From Naumovozyma dairenensis CBS 421 (taxonomy: Eukaryota > Ascomycota > Saccharomycetes > Saccharomycetales > Saccharomycetaceae): a stretch of 64,000 bases of DNA. Where the stretch lies: NCBI RefSeq assembly GCF_000227115.2, contig NC_016486.1, forward strand, positions 744,001 through 808,000, in the 5' to 3' direction. The translations under genes and the position numbers were made by a program. Below are positions 48,503 to 59,687 of this stretch, one piece after another (position 1 is the first letter of the stretch; each line of letters starts with the position of its first letter). The notes under the pieces are model-generated. The model was not told the DNA's origin and did not search any database. It saw nothing but the letters and a program-made list of their open reading frames with translations.

Positions 48503-49735
48503 ATGCTTCACTTTCAGGTTCGCTGCATTTTATACTCAGTTGGTAGACTTCCCTCTCCAAAATTTTCAACTTTCCAGACCACAATCCTGAAAAGAAGATG
48601 GCAGACAACATTATCTAGTGAAAAGCCTACGGTTTTAAACCGTCTACTCTTGAAGAAAGCAGAACAAAATCTTCAGGAGTTCAAGAAATTAACTGATGAT
48701 CTATCCAAGGGGGTGAGTTTCGACGTCGATAACCAAAAGAAATATGCCAAATTATCGTCCATATGTAATATTTATGAAAATTATATGACATCTTTCAACG
48801 ATTGTAATGAACTGAAACAAATGATAGAATCTGATCCGACATTGAGAGAAGAAGCAGAATTAGAATTAAAGGAGAGCACGAAGCAATTATCACATGCATC
48901 TTCACAACTTATGAAGGCATTACTACCGTCCCATCCATTCGCTTCAGAACCATGCATTATAGAATTAAGACCTGGTGCTGGAGGAATTGAGGCAATGATT
49001 TTCACTCAAGATTTATTGAATATGTACATTAATTATTGTCACAATAAGAAATGGAAATATACTATAATGGAAAAGAATGAAAATGAAAGTGGAGACGGTA
49101 TAATTGATGCTACAATTACTATTGACCAACCTGGTTCTTATGATAGATTAAGATTTGAAGCGGGTGTACACAGAGTACAAAGAATTCCAGCTACAGAGAC
49201 AAAAGGTAGAACTCATACCTCTACTGCAGCTGTCGTCGTCTTACCCAAAGTACCAGAAACTGGATCATCAGGAAAAGAATTAAGAGAGTTCAAACCAGAT
49301 GAAGTTCGTATTGATATTATGAGAGCAAGAGGGAAGGGCGGACAACATGTCAATACGACAGATTCTGCAGTTAGATTAACTCATCTCCCTACAGGAATTG
49401 TCGTGTCAATGCAAGATGAAAGATCACAACATAAGAATAAAGCAAAAGCATATGCAATATTAAGGGCAAGATTGCTGGATAAAGAACAAAGGGAGAAAGA
49501 TGAGAAAGAAAGATCGCTGAGAAAGGATCAAGTAACTACTACAGATAGATCTGATAAAATCAGGACTTATAATTATCCTCAAAATCGTGTAACTGATCAT
49601 AGATGTGGGTACACATTATATGCGTTGGATGCAGTAATGAATGGGACTAGACTCGACGAAGTCATTGATGCCATTAGTGATTACGAAACTTTCGAACTTT
49701 CTAAAAAAGAACTCATAGAGCCGTCAAACAACTAA
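48503..49735 (+). CDS. MRF1: Mitochondrial peptide-chain release factor 1
   Basis: The first ATG at 48503 gives 410 aa, matching the 413-aa S. cerevisiae Mrf1. The frame extends upstream to a TTG that was not used. The N-terminal about 35 residues (MLHFQVRCILYSVGRLPSP...KRRWQT) are basic and free of acid, a clear mitochondrial presequence. Class-I release factor features follow: the codon-recognition region, then domain 3 with RAEAGVHRVQRIPATE-like sequence and the catalytic GGQ at about residues 279-281 in GKGGQHVNT. The GGQ glutamine enters the peptidyl-transferase centre and triggers hydrolysis at UAA/UAG codons of mitochondrial mRNAs. Convergent with CYR1. Confidence 0.95.
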   Translation: MLHFQVRCILYSVGRLPSPKFSTFQTTILKRRWQTTLSSEKPTVLNRLLLKKAEQNLQEFKKLTDDLSKGVSFDVDNQKKYAKLSSICNIYENYMTSFNDCNELKQMIESDPTLREEAELELKESTKQLSHASSQLMKALLPSHPFASEPCIIELRPGAGGIEAMIFTQDLLNMYINYCHNKKWKYTIMEKNENESGDGIIDATITIDQPGSYDRLRFEAGVHRVQRIPATETKGRTHTSTAAVVVLPKVPETGSSGKELREFKPDEVRIDIMRARGKGGQHVNTTDSAVRLTHLPTGIVVSMQDERSQHKNKAKAYAILRARLLDKEQREKDEKERSLRKDQVTTTDRSDKIRTYNYPQNRVTDHRCGYTLYALDAVMNGTRLDEVIDAISDYETFELSKKELIEPSNN

Positions 49736-49956
49736 CCAGTACATATACCTGTAAATAGTTCTTTTTCAAATATTCATACCATAATTCATACATCTTATGT
49801 TTATTATCATATCGTAAATCAATTCCTGGGAAGAGCTATACGTCTTCTAGGAGGATAACAACAGTACACATTGAGTGGCCAATATGAATATTATATATTC
49901 CTCGAAAGTTAATGTCTAAAACGTTATTGTAAATGCATATATAAGTATAAGAAAGT

Positions 49957-52900
49957 CTACTTATTATTGTCAAAGCTATCGTGAATATCGTCATCATCTT
50001 TAAGCAGATCTGCAATCAGTTGGGAATAACTGAAGTTATTATCAGCTGTATTTGTTGCATCTATACCATGCAATTTGTGAGCATATAGCATAATCGAACC
50101 AGTCGTAGCATCAATACCATATATTGTTTTAACCAATAAAGGAAGGATGTCTTTCTCTTGAATAGAGGTCAAATTACTAATAGAAGACAGTTCTTTAGTC
50201 CCTATGACCTTCCATATATCATCCCCAGTCGCAGTACAAGCTGTGAATGCAAAAATTCTTCCCAATTTGGCATATACAGTGTTAAGACGTAATAATAATT
50301 CCTTATTAGCAACTGTGCTATCTTCAGCTTCTTGAAAGAATTGATGACGTGACTCTAAGCTCTTTGGATATACCAAAGTAATAAACTCTTTAGATTCCAA
50401 ACCTTTCAATTGATGCTCACCATCACCGTAAAATACCCAGCCGATACCTTCTAAAGCGCTGAGTTCTTTTTCTAGTACTTCCCCAATTAATTCATCCCCA
50501 TAGATAGCCGACAATGGTTCACATTCTTTCTTTGCACGTTCATGTAATGCCAAAATTTTTTTGAATTCAGAACAGAAATCGCTGCTTAGAGTTATTTGAC
50601 CACCTTTACCAACATCTGAAACACGAGATGCCTTGTTAACCACAGGACCTAAATAATCCATTCTTTGAGTGACCAAATCAAAAACGGTCAATGGACTACC
50701 CCAGTGGATACCCATACGGACACATAGACCATTGAATATTCTCTTACCTTGTGAATCCACTACCAAACGACCATTAGGACTTGAAGTAATTTCTTCAGGC
50801 CATGCCACATCAAGTAATTTCAACTGAGTACTTAAACACCATAAAAGTGCAGATGTAGGAGTTGGAAATGCCATGACGAATGCGTCCCCTTCTGTCTTGA
50901 TTTCGTAACCACCGTATATACGTAACTGACGACGCATCAAATCATTATGAATAGATAATGCAGTGGACATTGCAGCATAATATAACTCCCAAAGTGTAGA
51001 TGAACTTTGAATATCTGTAAAGACTAAGGCTAGATTTCCTGTTGGTGGTGGAATTTCTGGCGCCAATCTTCTCAAAGTAGCATCCTCTACAGTAGCTCTT
51101 CTCAATGTATTTCTATTCAACGTTACTCTACTTTGATCTTCTGTTCTTTTAAATAATGCTAAACACATAATAGTAATATTGTCGGAATAACCATAGGCAT
51201 TAACATAATCTTTCATGGTTTCTGCTGCTAACAATGGATCATTTGCATTCTCTCTTGATATATCACTAACTGTTTTAACATCCATATATTCCCATAGTTT
51301 ATTAGTTGCAATAACAACAGTTTCGTCGACACCAGTAAACGAAGTCACTGAAATATCAGGGGCAGCATGTATATGAGGTAACAAATCAAAGAAACCAACA
51401 GCTCTAGAAACTTCCACAACACCGTCTAATTTCCCATTATTAACATAACCACCAGAAATTCTAATTCTTTCATATTCTTCTCTTTTTGATGGTATATGTT
51501 CAGTTGTTAGCATTTCATATTCACCATTGTTCTTACATAACATTGCACGACAATCACCAATATTAGCAGTATAGAGTTTCTTGCCCTTTATATATATAAC
51601 AGTAGAGCAAACACCACTTAGTAAATCTGCAGAGGTCAGATTGCCGACACTTGTACCGTTATCCACGGAGTTCAACATTCTGTTAATTTGTCTATTCAAT
51701 TCAAGAAAACTGAATCTTAATGCACGTTTTATTTTGTCATCTGATGAATCACCGTACTTCTCCAATTGTTTCACCAAGATATTATCATAAATATCTCTGA
51801 CAATCATTGAAATATTATGACCATAATCTGCATTTTGGTTTTTACTATCATGTAAACATAATAAACACTCATCTTGTTTACCACGGAATCTTTCAAATGT
51901 CACATCTCTTGAACAAACATAGTTCCTTTGGCCCAAAGAATCAGCTACACCATACCCCATGCCATTAATCGTTGATGCGGTCGTTCTTAAACGGAAATTT
52001 GTATTTTCATCAGGAACTTTATTAGTATTCAATGTGACATCCATTAAACCTAACACTTTCAAGTTTGGTAAAATAGTTAAATCTGATAAATCTGCATTAA
52101 TTTCATGACTAGTGAATGAACGGATTTCAAATCTTCTATTACCTGAAAAATTCAAATATTTCAGTTCTTTATTTTGACTCCAATTCCAATCATAATGGTA
52201 ATTCGAAATATTATATTTCAATTGGTTAGAACCAACATCTAAGATAGCTAATTGTGATAATTGGGACAATTCTGTTGGTAATGATAACAATTGATTACGA
52301 TTTAACATTAATGTCTTCATATATTTCCATTTTACGACAGTATCTCCATCTAATGTGTTTAATTTGTTACCTGAAAAATAAAACTCAGTTAAATGTTCTA
52401 AACTCAAAAATGAAATATCTGAGAAATTGTTGTATGATAGATTCAATAATTTCAAATTTTTGAAACAGTTAAAGAAAAATATCAAAGAATCATCAAAATG
52501 ATTATCTGCCGCAACGAAAAACATTAAACTTTTAGCCAATTTTGAATCGGCTTTCATATTTTGACAAAAAGTATCCTCTGATTCAAGACTACCGAATGCA
52601 TTCGATGATATGTTCAAGAACGTTAGTTCAATATTTTCCATCCCATCAAAGAATTCTCTAATGTTATTTGTATGTATATCTAATGATCTTAGATTTTTCA
52701 GATTTGAGAATTCAGAGGGTAAACCTTCCAACTTATTTCTTGCTGCTGATAGGTATACTAATTTGGATAGAGACGCAATTTCTACGGGTAATCTTGATAA
52801 ATTATTTTCACTTAATTCTAATTTTTCTAGTTTGGATAAATTTTTGAAAACGTTACCTGGTAAATGACTCAATTTAGCTTTTGATAATGACAAACTAGTC

Positions 52901-55785
52901 AAATGAGTAGGCAATTGAGCATCACTCAGAGTGGATGATTTGAATAAAATGGATGTGATTGGATTTTCTTGGAGTTCTAAAGCTCTTAATTTGGGTAGTG
53001 AATCTTCAAAAGTTGAAATTCTATTATCTGTTAAGAAAAGGTTTTGTAAATTTGCTGCTGATGATTTAATTGATGCAACTCTATTATATCTTAAGTTTAA
53101 TGTTCTTAAATTCGTCATTCCTGATAGATCATTAATAGCTTCCAATTTATTATGTGAAAGATTTATCTTTGCCAATTTGACTAGATTATTTATACTTTGG
53201 GGTAGGTTTTGAATTTTGTTGTATGATAAATCAATCTGTAATAAGTTCTTACACGAATTAATAACTTCTGGATATTGAGTAAACTTATTTGAGGATAAAT
53301 CTAATAATTGTAAATTTTTCAAATTTGCAAATCCAGAGGATAATCTTTCCAATTCATTACATTGTAAATTTAGAATTGTTAAGTTAGTTAATTTACTTAT
53401 TGATTTGGGTACTCTTTTGATAAAATTTCTTTGTAATTCCAAAGTGACCAATTTATATGCCTCAGTAATATTATTAGGGAATTTTGATGCTCTAATGTTG
53501 ACCATTCTTAAACTAGACAACTTAATGGCACTTTCAATGAATTCTAATGGTAGGAAAATGTTTGCATTATTGGATACGTCCAAACTTTCAATTTCCGAAG
53601 TATGTTGATAAAAGATAATTGGCGGAGTTGTTAGATCCATATTTCTTAAATCAACATGAACGAAATCACCTTTCATTAATTGCTGTTCTTGTTCAGATGT
53701 AAAATATGAAGGCGTTACTGGATGGAAAATGAATTTGAATACAAAACTTAAATCTTCAATACCCATTATATCTTGACTATCAGATTTCATATATCCACTT
53801 AATAGAACCAATCTACGTTCCACCAATATTGGTTTTGCTGTAGGTCTTAATATTTTGGATAGTTTACCAACTTTCAATGAGATTTGGAAACTACCTTGTG
53901 ATGTGATATTAAATTTTCTTTTCAATGCAGGAATCATATCTTGAACGGTGGTACCGGGTGGATATGATAAAGTGGCAAATGTATCATCAGTGTTGAAGAT
54001 ACGTATGGCATAATGTTTATCAGGATTCAAGTCACTAACATCTTTATAATATTTTTCCAATTCGAATTCAAGTTTATCATGTTCATCATCATTATTAGTA
54101 ATAGTAGTTGCGGTGGATCCTTCTCTTGTATCTGTCAATAAAGTAAATGGATCATTAGTTGGTGTTGCTGGACGTCCGTTTTTATCCATCCTTGCTCTAA
54201 ATTGGAAATTCGACATCATATCATTTTCATTAGTACGATGAGAGCCTTTCTTTGGTTTATCTGAAATCGGAGCAATACTAGTTTCATCGAAGAAATCATT
54301 ATCAGAAGAGCTATATCCGCTAGAATCTGTGCTACTTATACTTTTACCAGAACTATATGTGTTTGAATCTACTGATGCTGTAGATTGTTCTTTATTTGTT
54401 AAAATTGGTGTATTTGATTTACTCATTGCTAAAGAATGTCTCAATCTAACCATTGATCTTTCAGATATGTTTGAACCTCTTGAACCGGGAGCTCCGTCAT
54501 TTAATAATCCCAGAGTTTCTGTAGTACTTCTCTGTAGAGCATTCGGCGATGTACCGCCCAAGACATTATTATTATTATTAGTATGATTTCTTTGTTGATT
54601 CATGGCTCTTCTTGCTCTTGATTTGGATTTTATCTTTGATTTCTTTTGTGTGGAATCCACATCCCAACTCTCCGGTGCAGTCCATTGTTGTTGTGATGCA
54701 TCAGTTGTTCTGCCCGAGATATCCAGCATGGAAGAAGAAGCCCATAGTGGTATATCAGCCATTGAATGAGATTTCTTAGGTCCCACACTTGACGGTCTTG
54801 AACCATTCGAGATTCCTTGCTGATTATCTTGTGAAACAATTGGTACTTGTTCGTCGTTGGCGTCCACTACTATTACTGAATTTTCAATACCTTTTGGAGG
54901 TTGAATGGGACTTGATGTAATTTTTTCCACATCTTTGATGGATTTAATGGGAGCTACAGCTTTAGTTATTTCATCTAAATTTTCCAAATTTGTATCCAAT
55001 GGGAATAAAGCTGGAATTTCTTCATTTTCTTCTGTATTCTTTTTGTCTTCGTCTTCTAAATCGAGAGTAGTATCTATTGTACCTTGAGGAGGCCGTAAAT
55101 TGATTGGTTCGTTATGAAGGGTAGGATTAGAATGAATAGGACTTAATGCAGATGGGACAGCACCGCTTACAGATTGTCTATGTCTTGCATTAAATATTGG
55201 TTGTTGTTGTACCTGTTGTTGCGGTACTTGTTGCTGTAATTCCTCCTTGTTCTTTTGGTTCCCTCTATTCCCAGCTCCTGAGAGTCTCTTGAAGAACCCC
55301 CCAGCAAATGAATGTTTCCTTGGTGGTACTACTTGAGCAGCAGCTGTTGTATAATTGGGACCTTCATTTGGTATGCTTTGAGTAGAGCTGGGATTAATTC
55401 CTGTGATGGAGAGACTACTTAATGTTCTTTGAAGAAGATGTCCTCCTTTCCGACTCTTAGACTTGGTTGGTACTGTTGTTCTTATGGATTCTGGTATATC
55501 GTATTGTGAATTTGATGCGATACTATCCCTACTCATTGTTTTACTAATGGAAAGTGGATTAAATAAACTATGTGTACTGTTTCTTCTTGTATCTGATGGA
55601 GAATCATTTGTGGTATCATTTAAGTTTTGAGTGTATTCCTTCCTGAATGTAGGAGCTTCCTCATTGATCTTTTTGATAAACGTTCCTTGTGGAAGTATAT
55701 GTACATGTTGTAGCTTTTGATCATGTGGTGATGTTGATGATGAACCACCTGATGGTTCCTTTGATGACCTAAAGGATGCCGGCAT
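49957..55785 (-). CDS. CYR1: Adenylate cyclase Cyr1
   Basis: A 1942-aa protein (S. cerevisiae 2026 aa). In order: a low-complexity Ser/Asn/Gln-rich N-terminal third, a Ras-association domain near residues 575-665 ([18 protein letters not shown]), more than twenty leucine-rich repeats at about 730-1250, and a PP2C-like domain at about 1270-1545 ([30 protein letters not shown]). A class III cyclase catalytic domain follows from about residue 1580, with metal-binding Asp1591 in [16 protein letters not shown]-terminal Srv2/CAP-binding tail ends the protein. Cyr1 makes cAMP under control of Ras and nutrients to activate PKA. In S. cerevisiae CYR1 (YJL005W) is not near MRF1 or ROG1; here it is inserted between them in order. 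Confidence 0.97.
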   Translation of the reverse strand: MPASFRSSKEPSGGSSSTSPHDQKLQHVHILPQGTFIKKINEEAPTFRKEYTQNLNDTTNDSPSDTRRNSTHSLFNPLSISKTMSRDSIASNSQYDIPESIRTTVPTKSKSRKGGHLLQRTLSSLSITGINPSSTQSIPNEGPNYTTAAAQVVPPRKHSFAGGFFKRLSGAGNRGNQKNKEELQQQVPQQQVQQQPIFNARHRQSVSGAVPSALSPIHSNPTLHNEPINLRPPQGTIDTTLDLEDEDKKNTEENEEIPALFPLDTNLENLDEITKAVAPIKSIKDVEKITSSPIQPPKGIENSVIVVDANDEQVPIVSQDNQQGISNGSRPSSVGPKKSHSMADIPLWASSSMLDISGRTTDASQQQWTAPESWDVDSTQKKSKIKSKSRARRAMNQQRNHTNNNNNVLGGTSPNALQRSTTETLGLLNDGAPGSRGSNISERSMVRLRHSLAMSKSNTPILTNKEQSTASVDSNTYSSGKSISSTDSSGYSSSDNDFFDETSIAPISDKPKKGSHRTNENDMMSNFQFRARMDKNGRPATPTNDPFTLLTDTREGSTATTITNNDDEHDKLEFELEKYYKDVSDLNPDKHYAIRIFNTDDTFATLSYPPGTTVQDMIPALKRKFNITSQGSFQISLKVGKLSKILRPTAKPILVERRLVLLSGYMKSDSQDIMGIEDLSFVFKFIFHPVTPSYFTSEQEQQLMKGDFVHVDLRNMDLTTPPIIFYQHTSEIESLDVSNNANIFLPLEFIESAIKLSSLRMVNIRASKFPNNITEAYKLVTLELQRNFIKRVPKSISKLTNLTILNLQCNELERLSSGFANLKNLQLLDLSSNKFTQYPEVINSCKNLLQIDLSYNKIQNLPQSINNLVKLAKINLSHNKLEAINDLSGMTNLRTLNLRYNRVASIKSSAANLQNLFLTDNRISTFEDSLPKLRALELQENPITSILFKSSTLSDAQLPTHLTSLSLSKAKLSHLPGNVFKNLSKLEKLELSENNLSRLPVEIASLSKLVYLSAARNKLEGLPSEFSNLKNLRSLDIHTNNIREFFDGMENIELTFLNISSNAFGSLESEDTFCQNMKADSKLAKSLMFFVAADNHFDDSLIFFFNCFKNLKLLNLSYNNFSDISFLSLEHLTEFYFSGNKLNTLDGDTVVKWKYMKTLMLNRNQLLSLPTELSQLSQLAILDVGSNQLKYNISNYHYDWNWSQNKELKYLNFSGNRRFEIRSFTSHEINADLSDLTILPNLKVLGLMDVTLNTNKVPDENTNFRLRTTASTINGMGYGVADSLGQRNYVCSRDVTFERFRGKQDECLLCLHDSKNQNADYGHNISMIVRDIYDNILVKQLEKYGDSSDDKIKRALRFSFLELNRQINRMLNSVDNGTSVGNLTSADLLSGVCSTVIYIKGKKLYTANIGDCRAMLCKNNGEYEMLTTEHIPSKREEYERIRISGGYVNNGKLDGVVEVSRAVGFFDLLPHIHAAPDISVTSFTGVDETVVIATNKLWEYMDVKTVSDISRENANDPLLAAETMKDYVNAYGYSDNITIMCLALFKRTEDQSRVTLNRNTLRRATVEDATLRRLAPEIPPPTGNLALVFTDIQSSSTLWELYYAAMSTALSIHNDLMRRQLRIYGGYEIKTEGDAFVMAFPTPTSALLWCLSTQLKLLDVAWPEEITSSPNGRLVVDSQGKRIFNGLCVRMGIHWGSPLTVFDLVTQRMDYLGPVVNKASRVSDVGKGGQITLSSDFCSEFKKILALHERAKKECEPLSAIYGDELIGEVLEKELSALEGIGWVFYGDGEHQLKGLESKEFITLVYPKSLESRHQFFQEAEDSTVANKELLLRLNTVYAKLGRIFAFTACTATGDDIWKVIGTKELSSISNLTSIQEKDILPLLVKTIYGIDATTGSIMLYAHKLHGIDATNTADNNFSYSQLIADLLKDDDDIHDSFDNNK

Positions 55786-55795
55786 CGTAGCTTAC

Positions 55796-55847
<52 letters not shown>

Positions 55848-56551
55848 TTTTCTTTGTTAATTGTTTTGAGTATTTTATAGTTTATGGCACCAGTGCTTAT
55901 AAGCTATATTTTTTGTTTATTGTGTTATGCTAGTAAAAGAGGATTACAATAGTGTAAAGCTATTTCTCACTTAATTATTGGAAAAATATGCAAACTAGTC
56001 TAAATATATTGGTGGGAAAACCGTGATATATAGAAAAAAGGGTAGAGAGAATCGTGAATCCTTAATGAGCAGGCACTATAATCTGTAGATATATAATTTT
56101 CCCCTGGTTTCAACTAGCCAGTTTATTGGTGTTTCCTCTCTTTCGTTTCCTGTTTCTGTAGTAAAACTGTTGTTGTTGTTGTTGTTGTTTGCCAAAATCA
56201 AACGCCCCTTCCTTTAATTCATAGCTGAAGGCGAATTTGAGAAATTTTTTAGCTTTTAAGGACTGCCCCCACCAGAATTTTCGCGTTGTAGAAGGTGGGG
56301 GATGCCCATTTAGCCAAGAGAGACAACACTATGAATAAAGTGACAGCCAATTTGAATATGATTGCGAGGTGAGAGATTGCATCAATGGTATCCTGATCTG
56401 ATCAATTTATATATATTTATCTATATTTATATATGACAGAATTGTTTTTGTATGATACGCTGTCTACGGGTTATAGTCAGTTTGATAATATAAGGATATA
56501 AAAGATATAAATAAAATGCTGATAACCTGGTGTAATTACTTGGAGTGGGGA
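55786..56551. other. CYR1 upstream region
   Basis: This region contains the long ATT trinucleotide repeat immediately before the CYR1 start, a TTG trinucleotide run at about 56169-56188, and otherwise AT-rich noncoding sequence up to the decayed gene. No supported gene. Confidence 0.5.
55795..55847. repeat. (ATT)n trinucleotide repeat in the CYR1 leader
   Basis: About 17 tandem TTA/ATT units (TAA/AAT on the coding strand) lie 10 to 62 bases upstream of the CYR1 start codon. The tract is probably in the transcribed leader or core promoter. Its length is likely to vary between strains. Confidence 0.9.
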
Positions 56552-57051
56552 CTAATATCCTTGTTTGATGAAAAACCAATGTTGAGAACAAGCTGCACAT
56601 GTGGAATTATGATTAGGGTTAGCATTCACTAACTCCATCATTCAATGGCATGTCAATATCTGGATGAACCCTTGGACCAACTCTACAGGACAGGAAAGAG
56701 TCTTCAGAGCTAGTTTGTGACATGTTAAATAATTGCTAACACTATTTAGTTGAAGATATATGACTTCCTAACTCACTAGAGCCAAAATATTGAGGCTTTC
56801 CGTTGAGATTACTTGGAAGTTGCGGAACCACTAAATCAATCAAGGTATTACAATAGAAACTGTCAAAATTATATCTTATACATGGTAACGATAAGTTATT
56901 TGTAAAAACTGTAAGTAGCAACATCATCAGCATCATGGCTGATCCTGGGGGTAATTCTGGTTGATATCTCATCTAAAGGAGCTATTAGAGAACGTAATTG
57001 AACCTTCGGAGAATCAACATCCTACAAAGGTTGACTATACAAAGCAACTAT

Positions 57052-57097
<46 letters not shown>

Positions 57098-57200
57098 ATA
57101 CACATACACATATATATATGTATATCTGACTGGGATAGATCAGACGGAGCAACTGTTGAAAGTTGCTAGTACACTTCTTCATAATGGAAAGGCTTCTATA
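56552..57200 (-). pseudogene. Decayed unidentified protein gene
   Basis: Minus-strand coding-like pieces follow one another in a consistent order but are broken by stops and frame changes. The first is near 57190 (MKKCTSNFQQLLRLIYPSQ), then a (GT)n tract, then DSPKVQLRSLIAPLDEI. A frame change at about 56965 leads to PPGSAMMLMMLLLTVFTNN, LPCIRYNFDSFYCNTLIDLV and VPQLPSNLNGKPQYFGSSEL. Two stops (near 56736-56744) come next, then TSSEDSFLSCRVGPRVHPDI, DMPLNDG and, one frame over, MELVNANPNHNSTCAACSQ ending HWFFIKQGY at a stop at 56552. I do not recognise the protein. The CX2C...HW end suggests a metal site. Sequencing error in several places is the alternative explanation. Confidence 0.55.
57052..57112. 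repeat. (CA)n microsatellite grading into (CACATA)n
   Basis: About 20 CA units (57052-57092) are followed by CATACA units and a short TA run. It lies inside the decayed gene, and expansion there would have helped disrupt it. Confidence 0.9.
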
Positions 57201-57447
57201 ATGTATATATAACGTTGTTGTTAATCGTCTATTATATTATATTAAACTGTACTGTATGTTTTTGACACAGACCGCGGTAATGGTCACCAAGACAAGCCAT
57301 ATGGTATTGATGGGATCCCATTGTAAAAAAGCACCTGTCCAAGTCAAGAAAATGCAGGTATGACACAAGTATTTACAATCATTTACTGTACCTAACTCAT
57401 ATACTCACGTCTCACTACATCAAACTACATTACACAAATGAGAAAGC
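57201..57447. other. ROG1 upstream region
   Basis: This AT-rich promoter region is about 250 bases long. An ATG at 57438, 10 bases before the ROG1 ATG and out of frame with it, opens a short frame that overlaps the gene start. Confidence 0.5.
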
Positions 57448-59586
57448 ATGGCAATGTCGTTAACAAAACCACACTTACACTCAGATGGAATTCTCTTCCA
57501 TGGCAAATCAGCTGTCAAAGTAGGAGAACAAGAACGCTATATCATCTCATATAATCTATATGAAGATGATGAAATACCCGCTGATCTAATACTCGACTCT
57601 CTATGGCTGAAAGTGAAAAATATCGAACCAATGTCATACAGAGCAGCATACCTTATGGGTCCCTTCATGCTATATTGTGACGTACGTTGTGAACACTATC
57701 ATCATTCTCAAAAGATCATTGCATCTGCTGATCAACCAAGATTCGAACCAAATTTACAACCTCAACAGGAACATATCGTTGAATTGTCATTACATACCAT
57801 ACAGCATAACTATGTTTGGATAGTCGATATCGTCAGCCAGATATTGTTCACGACAAACACTCAAACATCTTTCGAGGTAGCCATTGGGAAAACTAAGGAA
57901 TCATTAGGGAAGAATAATAATGTCGTGGATATGTCTCCTTATTGGGAAACCTACAACTCAGATAGACTGATTGTGACAAGATTGACTACATTGGATCTTT
58001 GGAAATTACCTACTCAATTGACTTTGAAATCAAGTAGAAGGAAAAAACATTTAGTTATCTTGACTCATGGTTTACATTCAAATGTCACTACAGATATGGA
58101 ATATATGATGGAACAAATTTATAAATCTCAAGAGAAATACCCTAACGAAACAATAATAGTGGACGGGTTCCCAGGAAACGTTTGTAGGACAGAGAAAGGT
58201 GTGAAATACTTGGGCTCAAGGGTAGCAAAATACATTATAGACAACTTGTATGATGACTCAGTAGTGAAAATTTCGTTTATTGGTCATTCATTGGGTGGAC
58301 TTGTGCAAACCTTTGCAATTGCTTACATTGCGGTCAATTATCCTTGGTTTTTTGAAAAAGTAACACCAATTAATTTTATCACATTTGCATCTCCATTGCT
58401 AGGGATCGTTACTGATAATCCAGCATACGTGAAATTACTTCTTTCATTTGGTGTCATCGGTAAAACGGGCCAAGATCTGGGCTTGAAAAATATCAATGGA
58501 TCAGATAAACCATTACTTTATTTATTGCCCGGTGAACCTGTAAGAACCATATTATCCAAATTTAAAAGAAGAACTTTATATGCGAATGCAATAAACGATG
58601 GAATCGTCCCCTTATACACAGCTTCGTTATTATTCTTAGACTACGATGATATCTTACTTCAATTACAAAAAAATACTAATACGAAATCTGAAAATAATGT
58701 CACAATCCCAGAAAACACAGATTTCTTTAACAAGAATTTTATATCACCATTAACTAAGATGTTAAGTGTATGGGCCCCACAAAAATTCCCTACTGATCCA
58801 AATAGTTCAACATCTGCATTACCTAAAGTTTCGGTCTTACAATCTGCCACATCATTACTACTACCACCATTACCTGATAAGACATACTTGTTGGACCCAG
58901 ATTCACGACATCCAGTTATAATCCATGATAAAATATACACAAAGGATGATTTACCCCCACAAGGAGATTCAGAATTATTAGATGACACATTTTTCAATAG
59001 TGAAAACATGTTATTACAAGCATTCACTGCGATCGGGTCAGACAGAGATCGAGAGAAAAAATATCAAAAATTAGAAGAATCTATAGCGAGGAGGTGGCAC
59101 GAGGGAATGGATTGGAGGAAAGTTGTTGTCGCGTTGAAACCAGATGCTCATAATAATATCATCGTGAGGAGGAGATTTGCAAATGCTTATGGCTGGACCG
59201 TTATAGATCATTTAGTAGACGTTCATTTCAATGGAGATGACTCATTGGAAACATCTAAGGAAGTGGAAGAAGAAGAAAAAGAAGAAGAAAAAGAAGAAGA
59301 AAAAGAAAAAGAAAAAGAAAAAGAGAATGCTTTGGTTTCAATGGATTGTCCGACGACGATGGTACCTCTCGATATTGTTAAAGATCTTTCTTGGATAACA
59401 AAAGTTGAGAATGAAGGTCTCTTTGATGAGGGACCGACAGGCATGATTTCAACATTTGGAGAAATGTTGGAGAATTTTACTAAAACTAGATTATCATTAA
59501 TGACAGACCGAACGTATAACGGTGTCCTTCCAAATGATAGTACTGATCCAGATAATGATACATCTATTCAAGACGGATTCGCATAA
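57448..59586 (+). CDS. ROG1: Rog1-like lipase (putative monoacylglycerol lipase)
   Basis: A 712-aa protein (S. cerevisiae Rog1, YGL144C, 685 aa; paralogue YDL109C). The N-terminal beta-rich part begins LHSDGILFHGKSAVKVGEQ. The alpha/beta-hydrolase lipase domain (DUF676 family) at about residues 200-420 has LVILTHGLHSNV and the nucleophile elbow GHSLGG with Ser281. The catalytic His is expected in the NDGIVPLYTA region. The C-terminal part has a Glu/Lys run at 59268-59330 (about residues 607-627). Rog1 hydrolyses monoacylglycerol in yeast. The start codon is preceded by a closely spaced out-of-frame ATG; a second in-frame ATG lies at codon 3. It is convergent with TIP20 with 101 bases between stops. 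Confidence 0.9.
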   Translation: MAMSLTKPHLHSDGILFHGKSAVKVGEQERYIISYNLYEDDEIPADLILDSLWLKVKNIEPMSYRAAYLMGPFMLYCDVRCEHYHHSQKIIASADQPRFEPNLQPQQEHIVELSLHTIQHNYVWIVDIVSQILFTTNTQTSFEVAIGKTKESLGKNNNVVDMSPYWETYNSDRLIVTRLTTLDLWKLPTQLTLKSSRRKKHLVILTHGLHSNVTTDMEYMMEQIYKSQEKYPNETIIVDGFPGNVCRTEKGVKYLGSRVAKYIIDNLYDDSVVKISFIGHSLGGLVQTFAIAYIAVNYPWFFEKVTPINFITFASPLLGIVTDNPAYVKLLLSFGVIGKTGQDLGLKNINGSDKPLLYLLPGEPVRTILSKFKRRTLYANAINDGIVPLYTASLLFLDYDDILLQLQKNTNTKSENNVTIPENTDFFNKNFISPLTKMLSVWAPQKFPTDPNSSTSALPKVSVLQSATSLLLPPLPDKTYLLDPDSRHPVIIHDKIYTKDDLPPQGDSELLDDTFFNSENMLLQAFTAIGSDRDREKKYQKLEESIARRWHEGMDWRKVVVALKPDAHNNIIVRRRFANAYGWTVIDHLVDVHFNGDDSLETSKEVEEEEKEEEKEEEKEKEKEKENALVSMDCPTTMVPLDIVKDLSWITKVENEGLFDEGPTGMISTFGEMLENFTKTRLSLMTDRTYNGVLPNDSTDPDNDTSIQDGFA

Positions 59587-59687
59587 AGAGGTCAGAGGTA
59601 GCAAGGCAGGGCTTGCGTACCAAAAAGGTTAAAATAATATCTATAGCATCATTAATTATTCTTCATTCATATATAAAAGATTATTTT

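Noticed and set aside
56961..57212. 83-codon plus-strand frame through the (CA)n tract
   Set aside because: It starts at TTG after a stop and is the antisense of the coding-like minus-strand pieces; the minus strand reads better as protein.
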